DNA of 64,000 nucleotides from Flavobacterium pectinovorum (GCF_022802975.1 NZ_JAFEVZ010000004.1:62001-126000), one strand, 5' to 3'; positions 8,612-18,215 are shown, counted from the first letter of the stretch. The notes: a model not told the origin generated them from the letters alone. Numbers and translations are program-made.

Positions 8612-8952
8612 TATTGAACTGTTGTTGGTGTATTATTTAAGAGCACGAATATAATATTTTAAAACTTCGGGTACTATCCGTTCAAAATTTTATTTAACCT
8701 GGAAAATCTGTTCTCGTAACAGTATTTAAATAAACCCTTACCTTAAAATTTGATCATAAAACATCGTTATCTTATAAATGATTTTGCTTTTGCAACTCTA
8801 ATTTTTAAATTACCAGAGTTGAAGAATTAATTGTCTGAAATAAACGTAAGAGGATTTCAGACAATAAACGAGTCAAAATTAAAAATGAAAATATATAAAC
8901 GCTATTTTAAAAAAAAAATCAGGAAGTACGGCAAGAATTCGGCGGCCCAGTC

Positions 8953-9075
8953 ATGAAGATAATCTGTTTTGAACCTGAATTGACTGAACCTGTTATTACT
9001 CAATGGGAAGATGAGTAAGGCACGATCATTAACGGAAAATTTATGCATTCTGTTCTTGTACCGGCAGAGGAATAA
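8953..9075 (+). pseudogene. decayed short reading frame
   Basis: From ATG 8953 the frame reads MKIICFEPELTEPVITQWEDE, then one TAA, then continues in frame as GTIINGKFMHSVLVPAEE and stops. The composition looks protein-like on both sides of the stop, so this may be the tail of a small gene broken by a nonsense change. Family not recognised. The surrounding 8612-9112 gap is otherwise AT-rich with nothing I can assign. Confidence 0.25.
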
Positions 9076-9112
9076 CCGGAAGTAAAATTCCGTTTTACAT
9101 CTTACAAAATAC

Positions 9113-9880
9113 TTACTGTTTATTATTCCGTATTTCCCTTACTTCCCTCTTTACTTCCAAAATCAATTCTTTCAGATCTTCAATTTCATTTAATTCCTGC
9201 TTTTTGTCTGTACGTCCTATATTGCAACGGTATTCCCAGATTTCTATAATGTCTGAGAGTCTGACTTCGTAATTGGGATAGAAATTATTATCTGATTCTA
9301 AAACCAAAGCGTTTTTTTTATTTTTATTAAGGCGTTTGTAAACCATTCCTTCATTTTTAGTAATGAGAATATAGGTTTTGCCGTCCTGTACATCGCCCAG
9401 CCTTTCTACATATCGCCCAACAATGATGCTTCCGTCTTCATGCGGCGGCATTGAATCTCCTTCGACAGGAAATCCTCTGTGCTTACCCGGTCCCAGAAAA
9501 GGAAGTGAAATTTGCTGGAGGCTTTCAATATATTCGGGGTCTGCATAACCATTGAGATACCCTGCTTTTACTTTTTGGGTTACTACTTCGATAAAATTTT
9601 CTCCTTCATGATCTACGAGAATCGGCAGAACCAATCTGTTGTTTTCAAGTTTGAGTAAATGCTGCATTTCAATTTTTCGAATGTCTACCGAAAGCAGCAA
9701 ATCAATACTCATGTGATAGTAGCGGGCTATTTTTTTTAAAATTTCATACGGTGCTTCTGAAGTACCATCTTCGTATTTGACATACCTGCCTCTTGTAATC
9801 TGAAGGCTTTCTGCTAATTTCTCCTGTGAGATTTTTTGCCTAACCCTTAAAACCCTGATGTTATCTGAAAATAAGGACAT
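9113..9880 (-). CDS. XRE-S24 self-cleaving transcriptional repressor (LexA/CI-like)
   Basis: 255 residues from the ATG at 9880; a longer frame to 10015 exists but would overlap the divergent gene and its promoter. Residues 5-62 are an XRE helix-turn-helix (RVRQKISQEKLAESLQITR). Residues about 95-210 are an S24 peptidase: Ala106-Gly107 in VKAGYLNG is the expected self-cleavage bond, GDSMPP gives nucleophile Ser143 and VYKRL gives general base Lys182. All three elements are present, so it should be inactivated by RecA-stimulated autoproteolysis, or by another signal. It is divergent from an alkB-like repair gene 85 bases away and probably represses that gene and itself. Confidence 0.87.
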   Translation of the reverse strand: MSLFSDNIRVLRVRQKISQEKLAESLQITRGRYVKYEDGTSEAPYEILKKIARYYHMSIDLLLSVDIRKIEMQHLLKLENNRLVLPILVDHEGENFIEVVTQKVKAGYLNGYADPEYIESLQQISLPFLGPGKHRGFPVEGDSMPPHEDGSIIVGRYVERLGDVQDGKTYILITKNEGMVYKRLNKNKKNALVLESDNNFYPNYEVRLSDIIEIWEYRCNIGRTDKKQELNEIEDLKELILEVKREVREIRNNKQ

Positions 9881-9965
9881 ATTATTTTTGTTACAATTTA
9901 TAACCACAAATATATAAAAAATTGTTACTGTCTGCGCTAATTTTGCATATCCAAAAACAATAAAA
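9881..9965. promoter_or_regulatory. divergent promoter/operator region of repressor and alkB-like genes
   Basis: Two Bacteroidota -7 boxes (TAnnTTTG) face opposite ways: TATATTTG on the minus strand (plus-strand 9907-9914) for the repressor and TAATTTTG at 9938-9945 for the dioxygenase. TTGTTAC occurs twice (9888-9894 and 9922-9928), and GTTA-N7-TAAC at 9890-9904 is an inverted repeat next to the repressor box. These are good operator candidates. No TTG at the usual distance upstream of either box was found, so the -33 elements are weak. Confidence 0.6.
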
Positions 9966-10580
9966 ATGAGACTATTTGACGATACCGAAATGTTTTCGAG
10001 CGGTACCGGAGGCAAAAAACTATTTGATGTTCCTGATGCTGACCTGCTTTTAATCGATAACTTTTTTTCGAAAGAAGAATCCGATTATTATTACACTCTT
10101 TTACTCAACCAAACACAATGGCACGAATATGACATGCCTATGTACGACAAAATAGTTACCGCTCCCAGAATGGTCTCCTGGTATAGTGGCCCCGATATAG
10201 CCGAATCTAATCAAAAATGGCCAAATGAGCTGCAAGTGATTAAACAGCGTATAGAAAATGAAACCCTTATAAAATTTAATGCTGTATTACTCAATCTTTA
10301 CCGAAACGGAAAAGATGGTGTGGGCTGGCATAGTGACAAAACTACCAGCAGTAATAAAAACATGGATATTGCCTCTGTTACTTTTGGAGAAACCAGAATG
10401 TTCAGGCTCAGACACAAATTTAGAAAGGAAATTCCTCCGATTGAAATTCCGCTGCATCATGGAACTTTTTTACTGATGGCCGGTGCCACGAACAGTTTCT
10501 GGCAGCATCAGGTGCCCAAAACCTCCCGTGATGTTTTGCCGAGAATTAACCTGACTTTTAGAAGGGTTATGGAAAAATAA
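9966..10580 (+). CDS. AlkB-like Fe(II)/2-oxoglutarate DNA/RNA demethylase
   Basis: 204 residues, usual length for short AlkB homologues. NLYRNGKDGVGWHSDKT gives the family N-x-Y motif and iron ligands His122 and Asp124; His181 (FWQHQVPKT) is the third ligand; Arg193 and Arg199 (PRINLTFRR) form the R-x5-R motif that binds 2-oxoglutarate and substrate. It oxidatively removes methyl groups from 1-methyladenine/3-methylcytosine-type lesions. The divergent S24 repressor suggests damage-dependent expression. Confidence 0.9.
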   Translation: MRLFDDTEMFSSGTGGKKLFDVPDADLLLIDNFFSKEESDYYYTLLLNQTQWHEYDMPMYDKIVTAPRMVSWYSGPDIAESNQKWPNELQVIKQRIENETLIKFNAVLLNLYRNGKDGVGWHSDKTTSSNKNMDIASVTFGETRMFRLRHKFRKEIPPIEIPLHHGTFLLMAGATNSFWQHQVPKTSRDVLPRINLTFRRVMEK

Positions 10581-10810
10581 TATCAGGCATTTTTACTTTT
10601 TAGGTACACTTTTAATTGCTGATTTTTGATTAACGATTTTTGATTTCTAATCTAAAAAACCGCGCCAAATCGACAATCAAATATTTAGCCACATCAATAT
10701 CTTAAATAAAAAAATCGTTAATCCTCAAACGGCCCTAAAAGGCTGAACAGGCGAAGCAATCTGAAATTTCTTAACTTAAAACATTACTTGCGATCGGATT
10801 ATGACAAAAA

Positions 10811-10846
10811 ATCCGAACTTATTCCTTAATTGAACAAGTTCGGATT
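10811..10846 (-). terminator. intrinsic terminator
   Basis: ATCCGAACTT pairs perfectly with AAGTTCGGAT around a 16-base loop, and on the minus strand it is followed by a T run. It probably ends the barrel-protein transcript about 90 bases past its stop. The rest of 10581-10936 holds a diverged inverted repeat (GATTAACGATTTTT / AAAAAAATCGTTAATC) and the phrase CTGAACAGGCGAAGC, which resembles a stretch at 253-269; no gene. Confidence 0.65.
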
Positions 10847-10936
10847 ACTCTTGAAAATATTTAATTCTTACTGCAGTAATACTGCTTTAACCCTTAGGTA
10901 TCTTTTGGTTTTAGTACTTACACCCGGCAGGTTACT

Positions 10937-11443
10937 TTATATCTTAAATGAGACTCCTAATCCTAAAACTGTTATATCACTCTCTTTAGCCGAGATTCCA
11001 TTGTAAATCAAAAAGGCGTCTATTTTAGTATTAGTCCATCCGAATTTTGCCTGATAGAAAAGCCCTCCGCCTACATCATCCAGTCCGGCAGCATAACCAA
11101 TATCTGCAACATATACAAGATGTTTACCAAATAAACCGCGCCCTGAGGCTGCTATCGGAATAAAAGAAAAATCGTCATAATCAATATCCAATCCATCAAC
11201 GGTTTCTGTTTTTCCAAAAAACCTGGAGTATCCTGTTGTAGCTCCTAAGCTTAAATTTTCATTGATTTTAATAAAGTATAATGACGCATCTACGGCGGCA
11301 TTAAAAGATGATACATCTGATGCGTCTCCAGCCGGAAGAGCTGCTAAAGCACCTACTCTCAATTCCTGAGCATTCACTGTTAAGCCTGAACAAACAAACA
11401 CTGTTAATGCTAACCATCTCAATACATGTAATTTTTTTTTCAT
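10937..11443 (-). CDS. small outer-membrane beta-barrel-like protein
   Basis: 168 residues starting at ATG 11443; the upstream extension to 11578 is an unlikely hydrophobic/AT-rich read-through and would precede the signal peptide. Residues 1-25 form the signal peptide (ending VNAQ). The mature part alternates short strands (SLYFIKINENLSLGATTGYSRFF, LVYVADIGYAAGL, ALFYQAKFGWTN-like) and ends VLGLGVSFKI, a C-terminal strand ending in a hydrophobic/Ile pattern as in 8-strand barrels. Function unknown. Confidence 0.65.
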   Translation of the reverse strand: MKKKLHVLRWLALTVFVCSGLTVNAQELRVGALAALPAGDASDVSSFNAAVDASLYFIKINENLSLGATTGYSRFFGKTETVDGLDIDYDDFSFIPIAASGRGLFGKHLVYVADIGYAAGLDDVGGGLFYQAKFGWTNTKIDAFLIYNGISAKESDITVLGLGVSFKI

Positions 11444-11805
11444 AAAAAGATATATTAAATTTATTAGACTAAAATTAACAATTAAATATAAGTTTTTTAT
11501 TATCAATACAATGTTTAACAATTGTTTAATCTTGAAGAATGGTCTGGAAAAAAACTCCCTATTGTTATTGTATTCCAAATGAAAAACTATTTTAATCTTA
11601 CAACCTTCCTATAAAAAAAACAGAGTGCTTCGCAATCCTGAAAGCTTTTGGGGCTACTAAACGTTAAAAGGGATCAGCCTGGAAAGCAGGAATATGAAAA
11701 AACAATATCTGATATTGCTTTTCCTGTAATAAAATCACTATAAATGATGACTGTCAAAAAACGACTGAGTTGTACTATTGTAGTGCTTTAAATAAAATTA
11801 CATTT
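11444..11805. other. intergenic region without gene
   Basis: AT-rich. I see only a short palindrome AACAATATCTGATATTG at about 11702-11718 and no convincing -33/-7 pair. It must hold the start signals of the two divergent surface-protein genes. Confidence 0.4.
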
Positions 11806-14800
11806 ATGAAAACGAAATTACTTTTATTATTACTCCTGCTGGCGGGAGCAAATTTACATGCCCAATATACGAGCATTCCTGATCCCAAATTCGAGGCTAA
11901 ATTAATTAGCCTGAAAATTGATGATGTTGCCGATGGAAGAGTGCTGACTTCAAAAATCAATACTTTGACTTCATTACATATTCCAAGCAGTTCGATTACT
12001 GATTTGACCGGAATTCAGGATTTTACAAAATTGACTTCCCTTACCTGCTATGGAAACAGTATCATTAGCTTAGACTTAAGTAAAAATACAGCCCTGGTTA
12101 GGCTACAATGCCAATCTAATAATTTGTCCCATTTGGATTTAAGTAAAAATACGGCTCTGACTGAATTGTACTGTGGCTCTAACAATTTGTCCAGTCTGAA
12201 TTTAAAAAATGGTAAAAATACTTTACTAAAGACGCTGAATTTTATCCAAAACTATTCTCTTTCGTGTATTACGGTTGATGATGTTGCATACGCCAACGCC
12301 AACTGGGCTGATACAAAAAATGCAAACGCATTATTTACTTCTTATGAATGTTCTACGGTTACACTCATTCCTGATGCTCAATTTGAAAATAAGCTAATTG
12401 CACTTGGTATTGATACCGATGGAACAAATGGAGTCGTATTAAACAGCAGTATTGCAACACTATCCGTATTAGACGTTTCAAATAGTTCGATTGCTGATTT
12501 AACCGGAATAAAAGGATTTACCGCCCTAACATCCTTAAATGCCTCAAAGAATTTATTAAAATCGATAGACCTTTCGCAAAACAGCAGTCTGAAAACATTA
12601 AATTGTTCGAATAACGCATCACTAACCTGTATTCAGGTTACTGATATTGCTTATGCAACGAATAACTGGACGACCACAAAAGATGCCGGAGCCCGTTTTA
12701 ATCTCGACTGCAGACCATACACCCTTATTCCTGACAAAAACTTTGAAGCTAAATTAATTGCTTTAAACATCGATGATACTGCTGACGGAAAAGTAATGAC
12801 TGCCAAAATTATCAATGTAAAAAACTTAAATCTTTACAACAGCTCTATTACTGATTTAACCGGGATTCAGGATTTTACCGCATTAACAAGCCTGGAATGC
12901 AGTTCTAATAAAATAAGCAGTCTGGATGTTAGTAAAAATACCGCACTGGTTACTTTCAGCTGTAATTCAAACAGCCTGACAAGCTTAGATGTAAGCAAAA
13001 ATACTGCTTTAACTACTTTGAGTCTGAGCCGTAACAAAATAAGCAATATCGATATAAGCAAAAACATCTTATTAACCAATTTTCAATGTGAATCCAATCA
13101 GTTAAGCAGCCTGGAAGTCAACAAAAATAATGCTTTAAGCTATTTTGATTGCGGTTCAAATAATCTGACCACTTTAGATGTAAGTAAAAATACTGCGCTT
13201 ACCACTCTTCGCTGCAGTGCAAATAAACTCACCTCCTTAAATTTAAAAAATGGGAAAAACACCCTTTTAACCTCTTTGAATTTTTCCTACAACTACAATA
13301 TTTCCTGTGTTATTGTTGACGATATAGCTTATGCGATTGCAAACTGGAATAACCAGCAAGGAGTTTATCCTTTATTTTCACCTTATGACTGTTCAATAAG
13401 TACCCCTATTCCTGACTCCTTATTTGAAGATAAATTAATTGCGCTGGGAATTGATACCGACGGCAAAAATGGGGTGGTACTAAACTCGAGTATTGAAAAA
13501 GTAACGACCTTAAATGTTTCTAACAGCTCTCTTACTGATTTGACAGGCTTACAAGGGTTTACAGCTTTAAAAACGTTAAACTGTGCAAACAACTCATTAA
13601 AAAGTATTGATCTTTCTAAAGCTAAAGCTTTTACTACTCTGGACTGTTCCGGCAATGCATCACTTACCTGTATTCAGGTGGCAGATGTTGCCTATGCTAC
13701 CAGCAACTGGATCGTAAAAAAAGATGCCACTGCAAATTTTAATTTAGACTGTAAAGCGTACACCCTTATTCCGGATGCCAAATTTGAGGCTGAATTAATT
13801 GAATTAAAAATTGATGATGTTGCCGATGGTAAAGTATTAACCTCTAAAATCAGTCCATTAAAATCATTATATCTTTCTCACAGCGGGATTAAGGATTTAA
13901 CCGGGATTCAGGATTTTACAGTATTAACAATCCTGGAATGTAACTCTAATGATATAGCCAATTTAGACGTAAGCAAAAATACAGCTTTGACAAGTCTGAG
14001 ATGCAGCTCAAATAAACTAACGTCTTTGGACATTAGTAAAAACATCGCTCTAAGTTATTTAGATTGTTCCGAAAACCAATTAACCGGCCTGGATGTAAGC
14101 AAAAATATTGCTTTATCCTATTTAAATTGTTCTAATAATAAACTCAATAATCTGGATGTTACCAAAAATACTGATTTGTCAACTTTAATTCTTGAGGCTA
14201 ACCAAATAAAAGCAGTAGATGTAAGCAAAAACGTGAAGCTGAATTACCTGAACTGCCGTAATAATAAAATAACAACCTTAAATATTAGTCAGCATCCAAA
14301 TCTGAACACTTTATATTGCAATTTAAACCAGTTAACGGCTTTAAATCTAAAAAACGGCAAAAATGACAAATTACTCGGTTTAGATTTTTCTGACAACCCT
14401 TCTCTTTCCTGTATTTGTGTTGATGATGTTGCTTATGCGAATACCAATTGGGCGAGTAAAAAAGAAGCTGCTGCATACTTTACGACTTATGATTGTTCGA
14501 CAACTACAGCAATTCCAAACGGTCTGTTTGAGGACAAGCTTATTGCCCTTGGTATTGATACCGATGGTAAAAACGGACACGTATTAATTTCAAGCATAAA
14601 AACACTAACCGTTTTAGATCTTTCTAACAGTTCCCTTACTGATGTAAGAGGTATAGAAGGTTTTGCTGCTTTAAAAACTTTAAATGTATCCAATAATCTA
14701 TTAACCTTTTTAGATCTTTCCAAGAATAGTGGTTTAACAACCTTAAATTGTTCGAAAAACACCTCCCTTACCTGTATCATGGTTGCCGATGTTGCCGCCG

Positions 14801-17040
14801 CAAAAAAATGGACAACAACCAAAGACACCTCAGCTGATTTCAATCTGGACTGTAGGGCCTATACTGCTATTCCTGATAAAAATTTTGAAGCCAAATTAAT
14901 TTCTTTAGGGATTGATGATTTACAAGATGGAAGAGTACTGACTTCTAATATTATTACCGTAAAAGATTTAAATATCAGCAATAGTTCCATTATTGATTTA
15001 ACAGGTATTCAGGATTTTGCCGCATTAATAAATCTGACAGCCAACAGTAACAAAATAACCAGCTTAGATGTAAGCAAAAATGAATTATTGGAAAGTTTAT
15101 TTGTGAATAACAATGCTCTTACCAGACTAAATGTAAATACAGCTTTGAAAAACCTATATTGTACAGCCAATCAAATCACTTCATTAGACTTCAGCAAAAA
15201 TACCCAGTTAACGGTAATTCATTGTTACGATAACAAACTGACCCGTTTAAATTTAAAAAATGGAAAAAATACACTTGTATCTTCTGCCTGGCTTAATAGT
15301 AATCCGGATCTTTCCTGTATTCAGGTTGATGATGCTGCCTACGCAAACAGTAAGTGGATAAAAGATTCAGGCGCTTTTTTTACCACTTATGACTGTGCAA
15401 CTGTTACAGGAATACCTGATCGTTTTTTTGAAGATAAACTGATTGCCCTTGGAATTGATACCGATGGCAAAAATGGTACAATACTTAATTCGAGTATCAA
15501 GGCGTTAAAAACACTAAATGTTTCTAACAGCTCTATTACAAATTTAACCGGCATACAAGGATTTACTGCCCTTACAGCTTTAGAATGCGGCACTAATAAA
15601 TTGCAAATCCTTGATTTGAGCAAAAATAAAGCCCTGACTACTTTGGTATGTACTGAAAATCAATTAACAAGTTTAGATGTAAGCGAAAACACAGCTTTAA
15701 CAAAACTGAATGTATCAGCAAATCAGCTAAGCAATCTGGATGTAAGCAAGAACATTCTCCTGACGGATTTAATTTTAGATTCGAATAAATTATCCTCGCT
15801 GGATTTAAGTAAAAACACGGCTTTATCACAGCTGAATTATAAAAATAACACTATAAACAGTTTAGATATCAGTCTGAATACCAATTTAAGTGTTTTAAAC
15901 TGCAGCGGTAATTCAGTTTCAACCCTGGATGTTGAAAAAAACACCAAGTTGGAAACCTTAATCTGCAGCAGCAACAAGTTAACGGCCTTAAATGTAACGA
16001 ACAATACGCTTTTGAAAGTTTTGGATTTTAGTACAAATCAGATAAAAAATACTGACCTTTCCAAACATAAATTTTTAACTCAGTTGCTTTGTAATATTAA
16101 TCAATTAACGACCCTTGACATCAGTAAAAACAATGCTTTAACTGATCTGAATTGTTCATCAAATCAATTAGTGAGCCTGAATTTAAAAAACGGCAACAAC
16201 ACCAGGTTTAATGCTGCTGCAATTCATTTTGAAAATAATCCAAATCTAACCTGTATCAAAGTCGACAACAAAACCTATTCTGATACAAACTGGGGAGCTC
16301 TAAAAGATGCAACAGCTAATTACGACACGGCATGTGGATTAAACCTGCCTGCAAACAATTTTACTGTGCTGACGAAAGGAGAATCCTGTCCGGGCGAAAA
16401 TAACGGTGAAATAACGATAACGGCTACACAAGCATTCGCTTATGCCGCAAATGTAAACGGCCAGTCGAAAACATTTACTAATAACGCTTTAAACCTATCC
16501 GGGCTGACTCCAGGCAATTATACCATTACTATTACCATTCCCGGGGAACTTTTTGAGCAAAACTTTAACCTTACCATTGCAAAAGCAACAGCTATTACCG
16601 GAAAATCGAGTGTAGCTTCTAAAAATGTACATGTAGAAATTACCGATGGAACTGCCCCTTATGTTGTTTTTGTTGACGGAATTGAGCAATTTCAAACCAG
16701 CGTTTCGAGTTTCTCGATACCTGCAGAAGGAAGCCGTTTATTAGAAGTTAAAACAGCAAAAGACTGCGAAGGAACCTACAGAGAAAATATTGCCGACTTA
16801 GACATGGCTGTTTCTGCCTATCCGAACCCGACTTCCGGAATTTTTGAAATTGAATTGCCTCTAACCTACAAAGAAGTAAGCATAGAGATAAATTCTTTAG
16901 ACGGTCGTCTGGTCTCAAATAAAAAGTACAGTATAGAAAACGGAACGGCACAATTAACCCTTGAAAATCAACCAGGCGGGGTATATATTGCCAAAATTCA
17001 CTTAGGCCGTGTAAAGACAATGAAAATCATAAAAAACTAA
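11806..17040 (+). CDS. giant leucine-rich-repeat protein with T9SS C-terminal sorting domain
   Basis: 1744 residues from ATG 11806, where a signal peptide begins (MKTKLLLLLLLLAGANLHAQ); the ATG 36 bases earlier would add a non-signal extension. The body is LRRs of 21-22 residues of the form LTSLDVSKNTALTxLxCSxN. They are grouped into eight modules, each opened by IP(D/N)xxFExxLIxLxID and closed by a LSCIxVDDVAYANxxW-like segment. Modules alternate between an IDD type (long) and an IDTDGKNG type (short). Residues about 1530-1660 are a beta-rich linker (ITATQAFAYAANVNGQ). The end, AYPNPTSGIFEIELP to KTMKIIKN, is a type A T9SS sorting domain. Secreted through the Por system and kept at the surface or released; probably an adhesin. 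The FnIII lipoprotein follows 3 bases later. Confidence 0.93.
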   Translation: MKTKLLLLLLLLAGANLHAQYTSIPDPKFEAKLISLKIDDVADGRVLTSKINTLTSLHIPSSSITDLTGIQDFTKLTSLTCYGNSIISLDLSKNTALVRLQCQSNNLSHLDLSKNTALTELYCGSNNLSSLNLKNGKNTLLKTLNFIQNYSLSCITVDDVAYANANWADTKNANALFTSYECSTVTLIPDAQFENKLIALGIDTDGTNGVVLNSSIATLSVLDVSNSSIADLTGIKGFTALTSLNASKNLLKSIDLSQNSSLKTLNCSNNASLTCIQVTDIAYATNNWTTTKDAGARFNLDCRPYTLIPDKNFEAKLIALNIDDTADGKVMTAKIINVKNLNLYNSSITDLTGIQDFTALTSLECSSNKISSLDVSKNTALVTFSCNSNSLTSLDVSKNTALTTLSLSRNKISNIDISKNILLTNFQCESNQLSSLEVNKNNALSYFDCGSNNLTTLDVSKNTALTTLRCSANKLTSLNLKNGKNTLLTSLNFSYNYNISCVIVDDIAYAIANWNNQQGVYPLFSPYDCSISTPIPDSLFEDKLIALGIDTDGKNGVVLNSSIEKVTTLNVSNSSLTDLTGLQGFTALKTLNCANNSLKSIDLSKAKAFTTLDCSGNASLTCIQVADVAYATSNWIVKKDATANFNLDCKAYTLIPDAKFEAELIELKIDDVADGKVLTSKISPLKSLYLSHSGIKDLTGIQDFTVLTILECNSNDIANLDVSKNTALTSLRCSSNKLTSLDISKNIALSYLDCSENQLTGLDVSKNIALSYLNCSNNKLNNLDVTKNTDLSTLILEANQIKAVDVSKNVKLNYLNCRNNKITTLNISQHPNLNTLYCNLNQLTALNLKNGKNDKLLGLDFSDNPSLSCICVDDVAYANTNWASKKEAAAYFTTYDCSTTTAIPNGLFEDKLIALGIDTDGKNGHVLISSIKTLTVLDLSNSSLTDVRGIEGFAALKTLNVSNNLLTFLDLSKNSGLTTLNCSKNTSLTCIMVADVAAAKKWTTTKDTSADFNLDCRAYTAIPDKNFEAKLISLGIDDLQDGRVLTSNIITVKDLNISNSSIIDLTGIQDFAALINLTANSNKITSLDVSKNELLESLFVNNNALTRLNVNTALKNLYCTANQITSLDFSKNTQLTVIHCYDNKLTRLNLKNGKNTLVSSAWLNSNPDLSCIQVDDAAYANSKWIKDSGAFFTTYDCATVTGIPDRFFEDKLIALGIDTDGKNGTILNSSIKALKTLNVSNSSITNLTGIQGFTALTALECGTNKLQILDLSKNKALTTLVCTENQLTSLDVSENTALTKLNVSANQLSNLDVSKNILLTDLILDSNKLSSLDLSKNTALSQLNYKNNTINSLDISLNTNLSVLNCSGNSVSTLDVEKNTKLETLICSSNKLTALNVTNNTLLKVLDFSTNQIKNTDLSKHKFLTQLLCNINQLTTLDISKNNALTDLNCSSNQLVSLNLKNGNNTRFNAAAIHFENNPNLTCIKVDNKTYSDTNWGALKDATANYDTACGLNLPANNFTVLTKGESCPGENNGEITITATQAFAYAANVNGQSKTFTNNALNLSGLTPGNYTITITIPGELFEQNFNLTIAKATAITGKSSVASKNVHVEITDGTAPYVVFVDGIEQFQTSVSSFSIPAEGSRLLEVKTAKDCEGTYRENIADLDMAVSAYPNPTSGIFEIELPLTYKEVSIEINSLDGRLVSNKKYSIENGTAQLTLENQPGGVYIAKIHLGRVKTMKIIKN

Positions 17041-17043
17041 ACA

Positions 17044-17727
17044 ATGAAAAATTTTATATCCCTGTCAATACTTACCCTCTTATTCATTTCCTGCAGTGGA
17101 GGCGACGACAATTCTGATACTGAGAATACCGCTCCAACAGTTCCGGTTTTAACCTTACCTGCTGACAATAAATTATGCGTTGATAATACCGTTAATTTGG
17201 AATGGAAAAAATCTACCGATAAAAATAAAGATGAGATTTACTATCAGATAGAAATAGCTTTGGACAATCAATTTGAACAAATTATACAAACCACCGAAAG
17301 CTCTTCAAATTCACAACAAATCGAACTGAATAAGAACACGGCTTACTATTGGAGAATTAAAGCAACAGACAGTGAGGGCTTATCAAGTGCCTTCAGTAAA
17401 ACCTACAAATTTTATACAGCCGGTGATGCCGTCGTAAATCATTTGCCTTTTGCTCCAGAATTGGTGAGCCCGGCAGTAAACATAACATTGAATAACACAA
17501 CTGCCGCTTTAAAATGGAACGCCACCGATGCTGATAATGATATACTAAGTTATGATGTGTATTTTGGATCCGTAAATCCTCCAACCACTAAAATAAAGGA
17601 AAACTATACCTCAAAAACGGCAGATGTAACCCTGCAGCCAGCAAAAGAATATTTCTGGAGAATCGTTGCAAAAGACAATAAAGGAGGGGAAACTGTTGGA
17701 CAAATCTGGAAATTTAAAAGCAAATAA
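17044..17727 (+). CDS. lipoprotein with two fibronectin type III-like domains
   Basis: 227 residues. The lipobox LLFISC places the acylated Cys at residue 17, followed by an acidic spacer (GGDDNSDTENT). Two similar domains follow: about 32-130 (VNLEWKKSTDKNKDEIYYQIEI, AYYWRIKATDSEGLSSAFS) and about 137-226 (AALKWNATDADNDILSYDVYFG, EYFWRIVAKDNKGGETVG), both with the FnIII end signature YxWRIxAxD. It starts 3 bases after the giant LRR gene and must be co-transcribed. It may anchor or present the LRR protein at the cell surface. Confidence 0.85.
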   Translation: MKNFISLSILTLLFISCSGGDDNSDTENTAPTVPVLTLPADNKLCVDNTVNLEWKKSTDKNKDEIYYQIEIALDNQFEQIIQTTESSSNSQQIELNKNTAYYWRIKATDSEGLSSAFSKTYKFYTAGDAVVNHLPFAPELVSPAVNITLNNTTAALKWNATDADNDILSYDVYFGSVNPPTTKIKENYTSKTADVTLQPAKEYFWRIVAKDNKGGETVGQIWKFKSK

Positions 17728-17738
17728 AATTATATTTA

Positions 17739-17945
17739 ACCCGTTGGGTGAAATTGATTAAAAAGATCGATTTGATTATAAAAGTATAAAAATTGGCAGT
17801 GAAAAATCATTTACAACTTAAGGAATTGATGTCATCCTAAGCGGAGTCGAAGGTTTTTGAACACGAAAGAACTTCGACTAAGTTTATCCTGAGCGAAGAC
17901 GAACGGACTCAGCCTGACACTCATTTTTAATTTCACCCAACGGGT
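17739..17945. mobile_element. MITE-like element, family A, copy 1
   Basis: A 207-base non-coding element. ACCCGTTGGGTGAAATT at the left matches its complement AATTTCACCCAACGGGT at the right. It is flanked by an 8-base direct repeat TATATTTA (17731-17738 and 17946-17953), a clear target duplication. The interior contains the CCTAAGCGGAGTCGAAGG phrase. A diverged copy in the opposite orientation lies at 39632-39813. Ends beginning AC with 8-base duplications would suit mobilisation by an IS982-family transposase; that is inference. It sits between the operon's stop and terminator. Confidence 0.82.
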
Positions 17946-17966
17946 TATATTTAAAAAACTGTTACC

Positions 17967-18009
17967 AAAAAATCCTGTTTTTCATTGATTTGAAAAACGG
18001 GATTTTTTT
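17967..18009 (+). terminator. intrinsic terminator of the LRR-lipoprotein operon
   Basis: AAAAAATCCTGTTTTTCA pairs with TGAAAAACGGGATTTTTT (one mismatch) with a T run after it. The MITE at 17739-17945 has been inserted between the stop codon and this hairpin. Confidence 0.85.
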
Positions 18010-18039
18010 ATAAATATCTTTCTCCATTATTAAGAGTCT

Positions 18040-18215
18040 ACCCGTTGGTCATAATTAGTATTAAAAACGGTTCTCGATACAAATTTTGTAAAAAAGCTAT
18101 TGCATTTTCACAAAATTTACTCGAACTGACGAGATGTTGTAACACCATTTTATATTGCTTTTTTGTGAAAAAATTATTCCTCGAACTGACCTTTTGATAA
18201 TTACAATTAACGGAT
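18040..18215. mobile_element. MITE-like element, family B, copy 1
   Basis: 176 bases. Left end ACCCGTTGGTCATAATTA and right end, read inverted, ATCCGTTAATTGTAATTA, so the tips resemble those of family A but the interior is different. It is flanked by TAAGAGTCT (18031-18039 and 18216-18224), a 9-base direct repeat that extends to 11 bases if the preceding AT is counted. The interior segment around CTCGAACTGACGAGATGTTG recurs inverted at about 47092-47160. Confidence 0.7.

Noticed and set aside
12867-15829. Several antisense frames inside the LRR gene
   Set aside because: They arise from the periodic LRR codons on the other strand and repeat with the modules.
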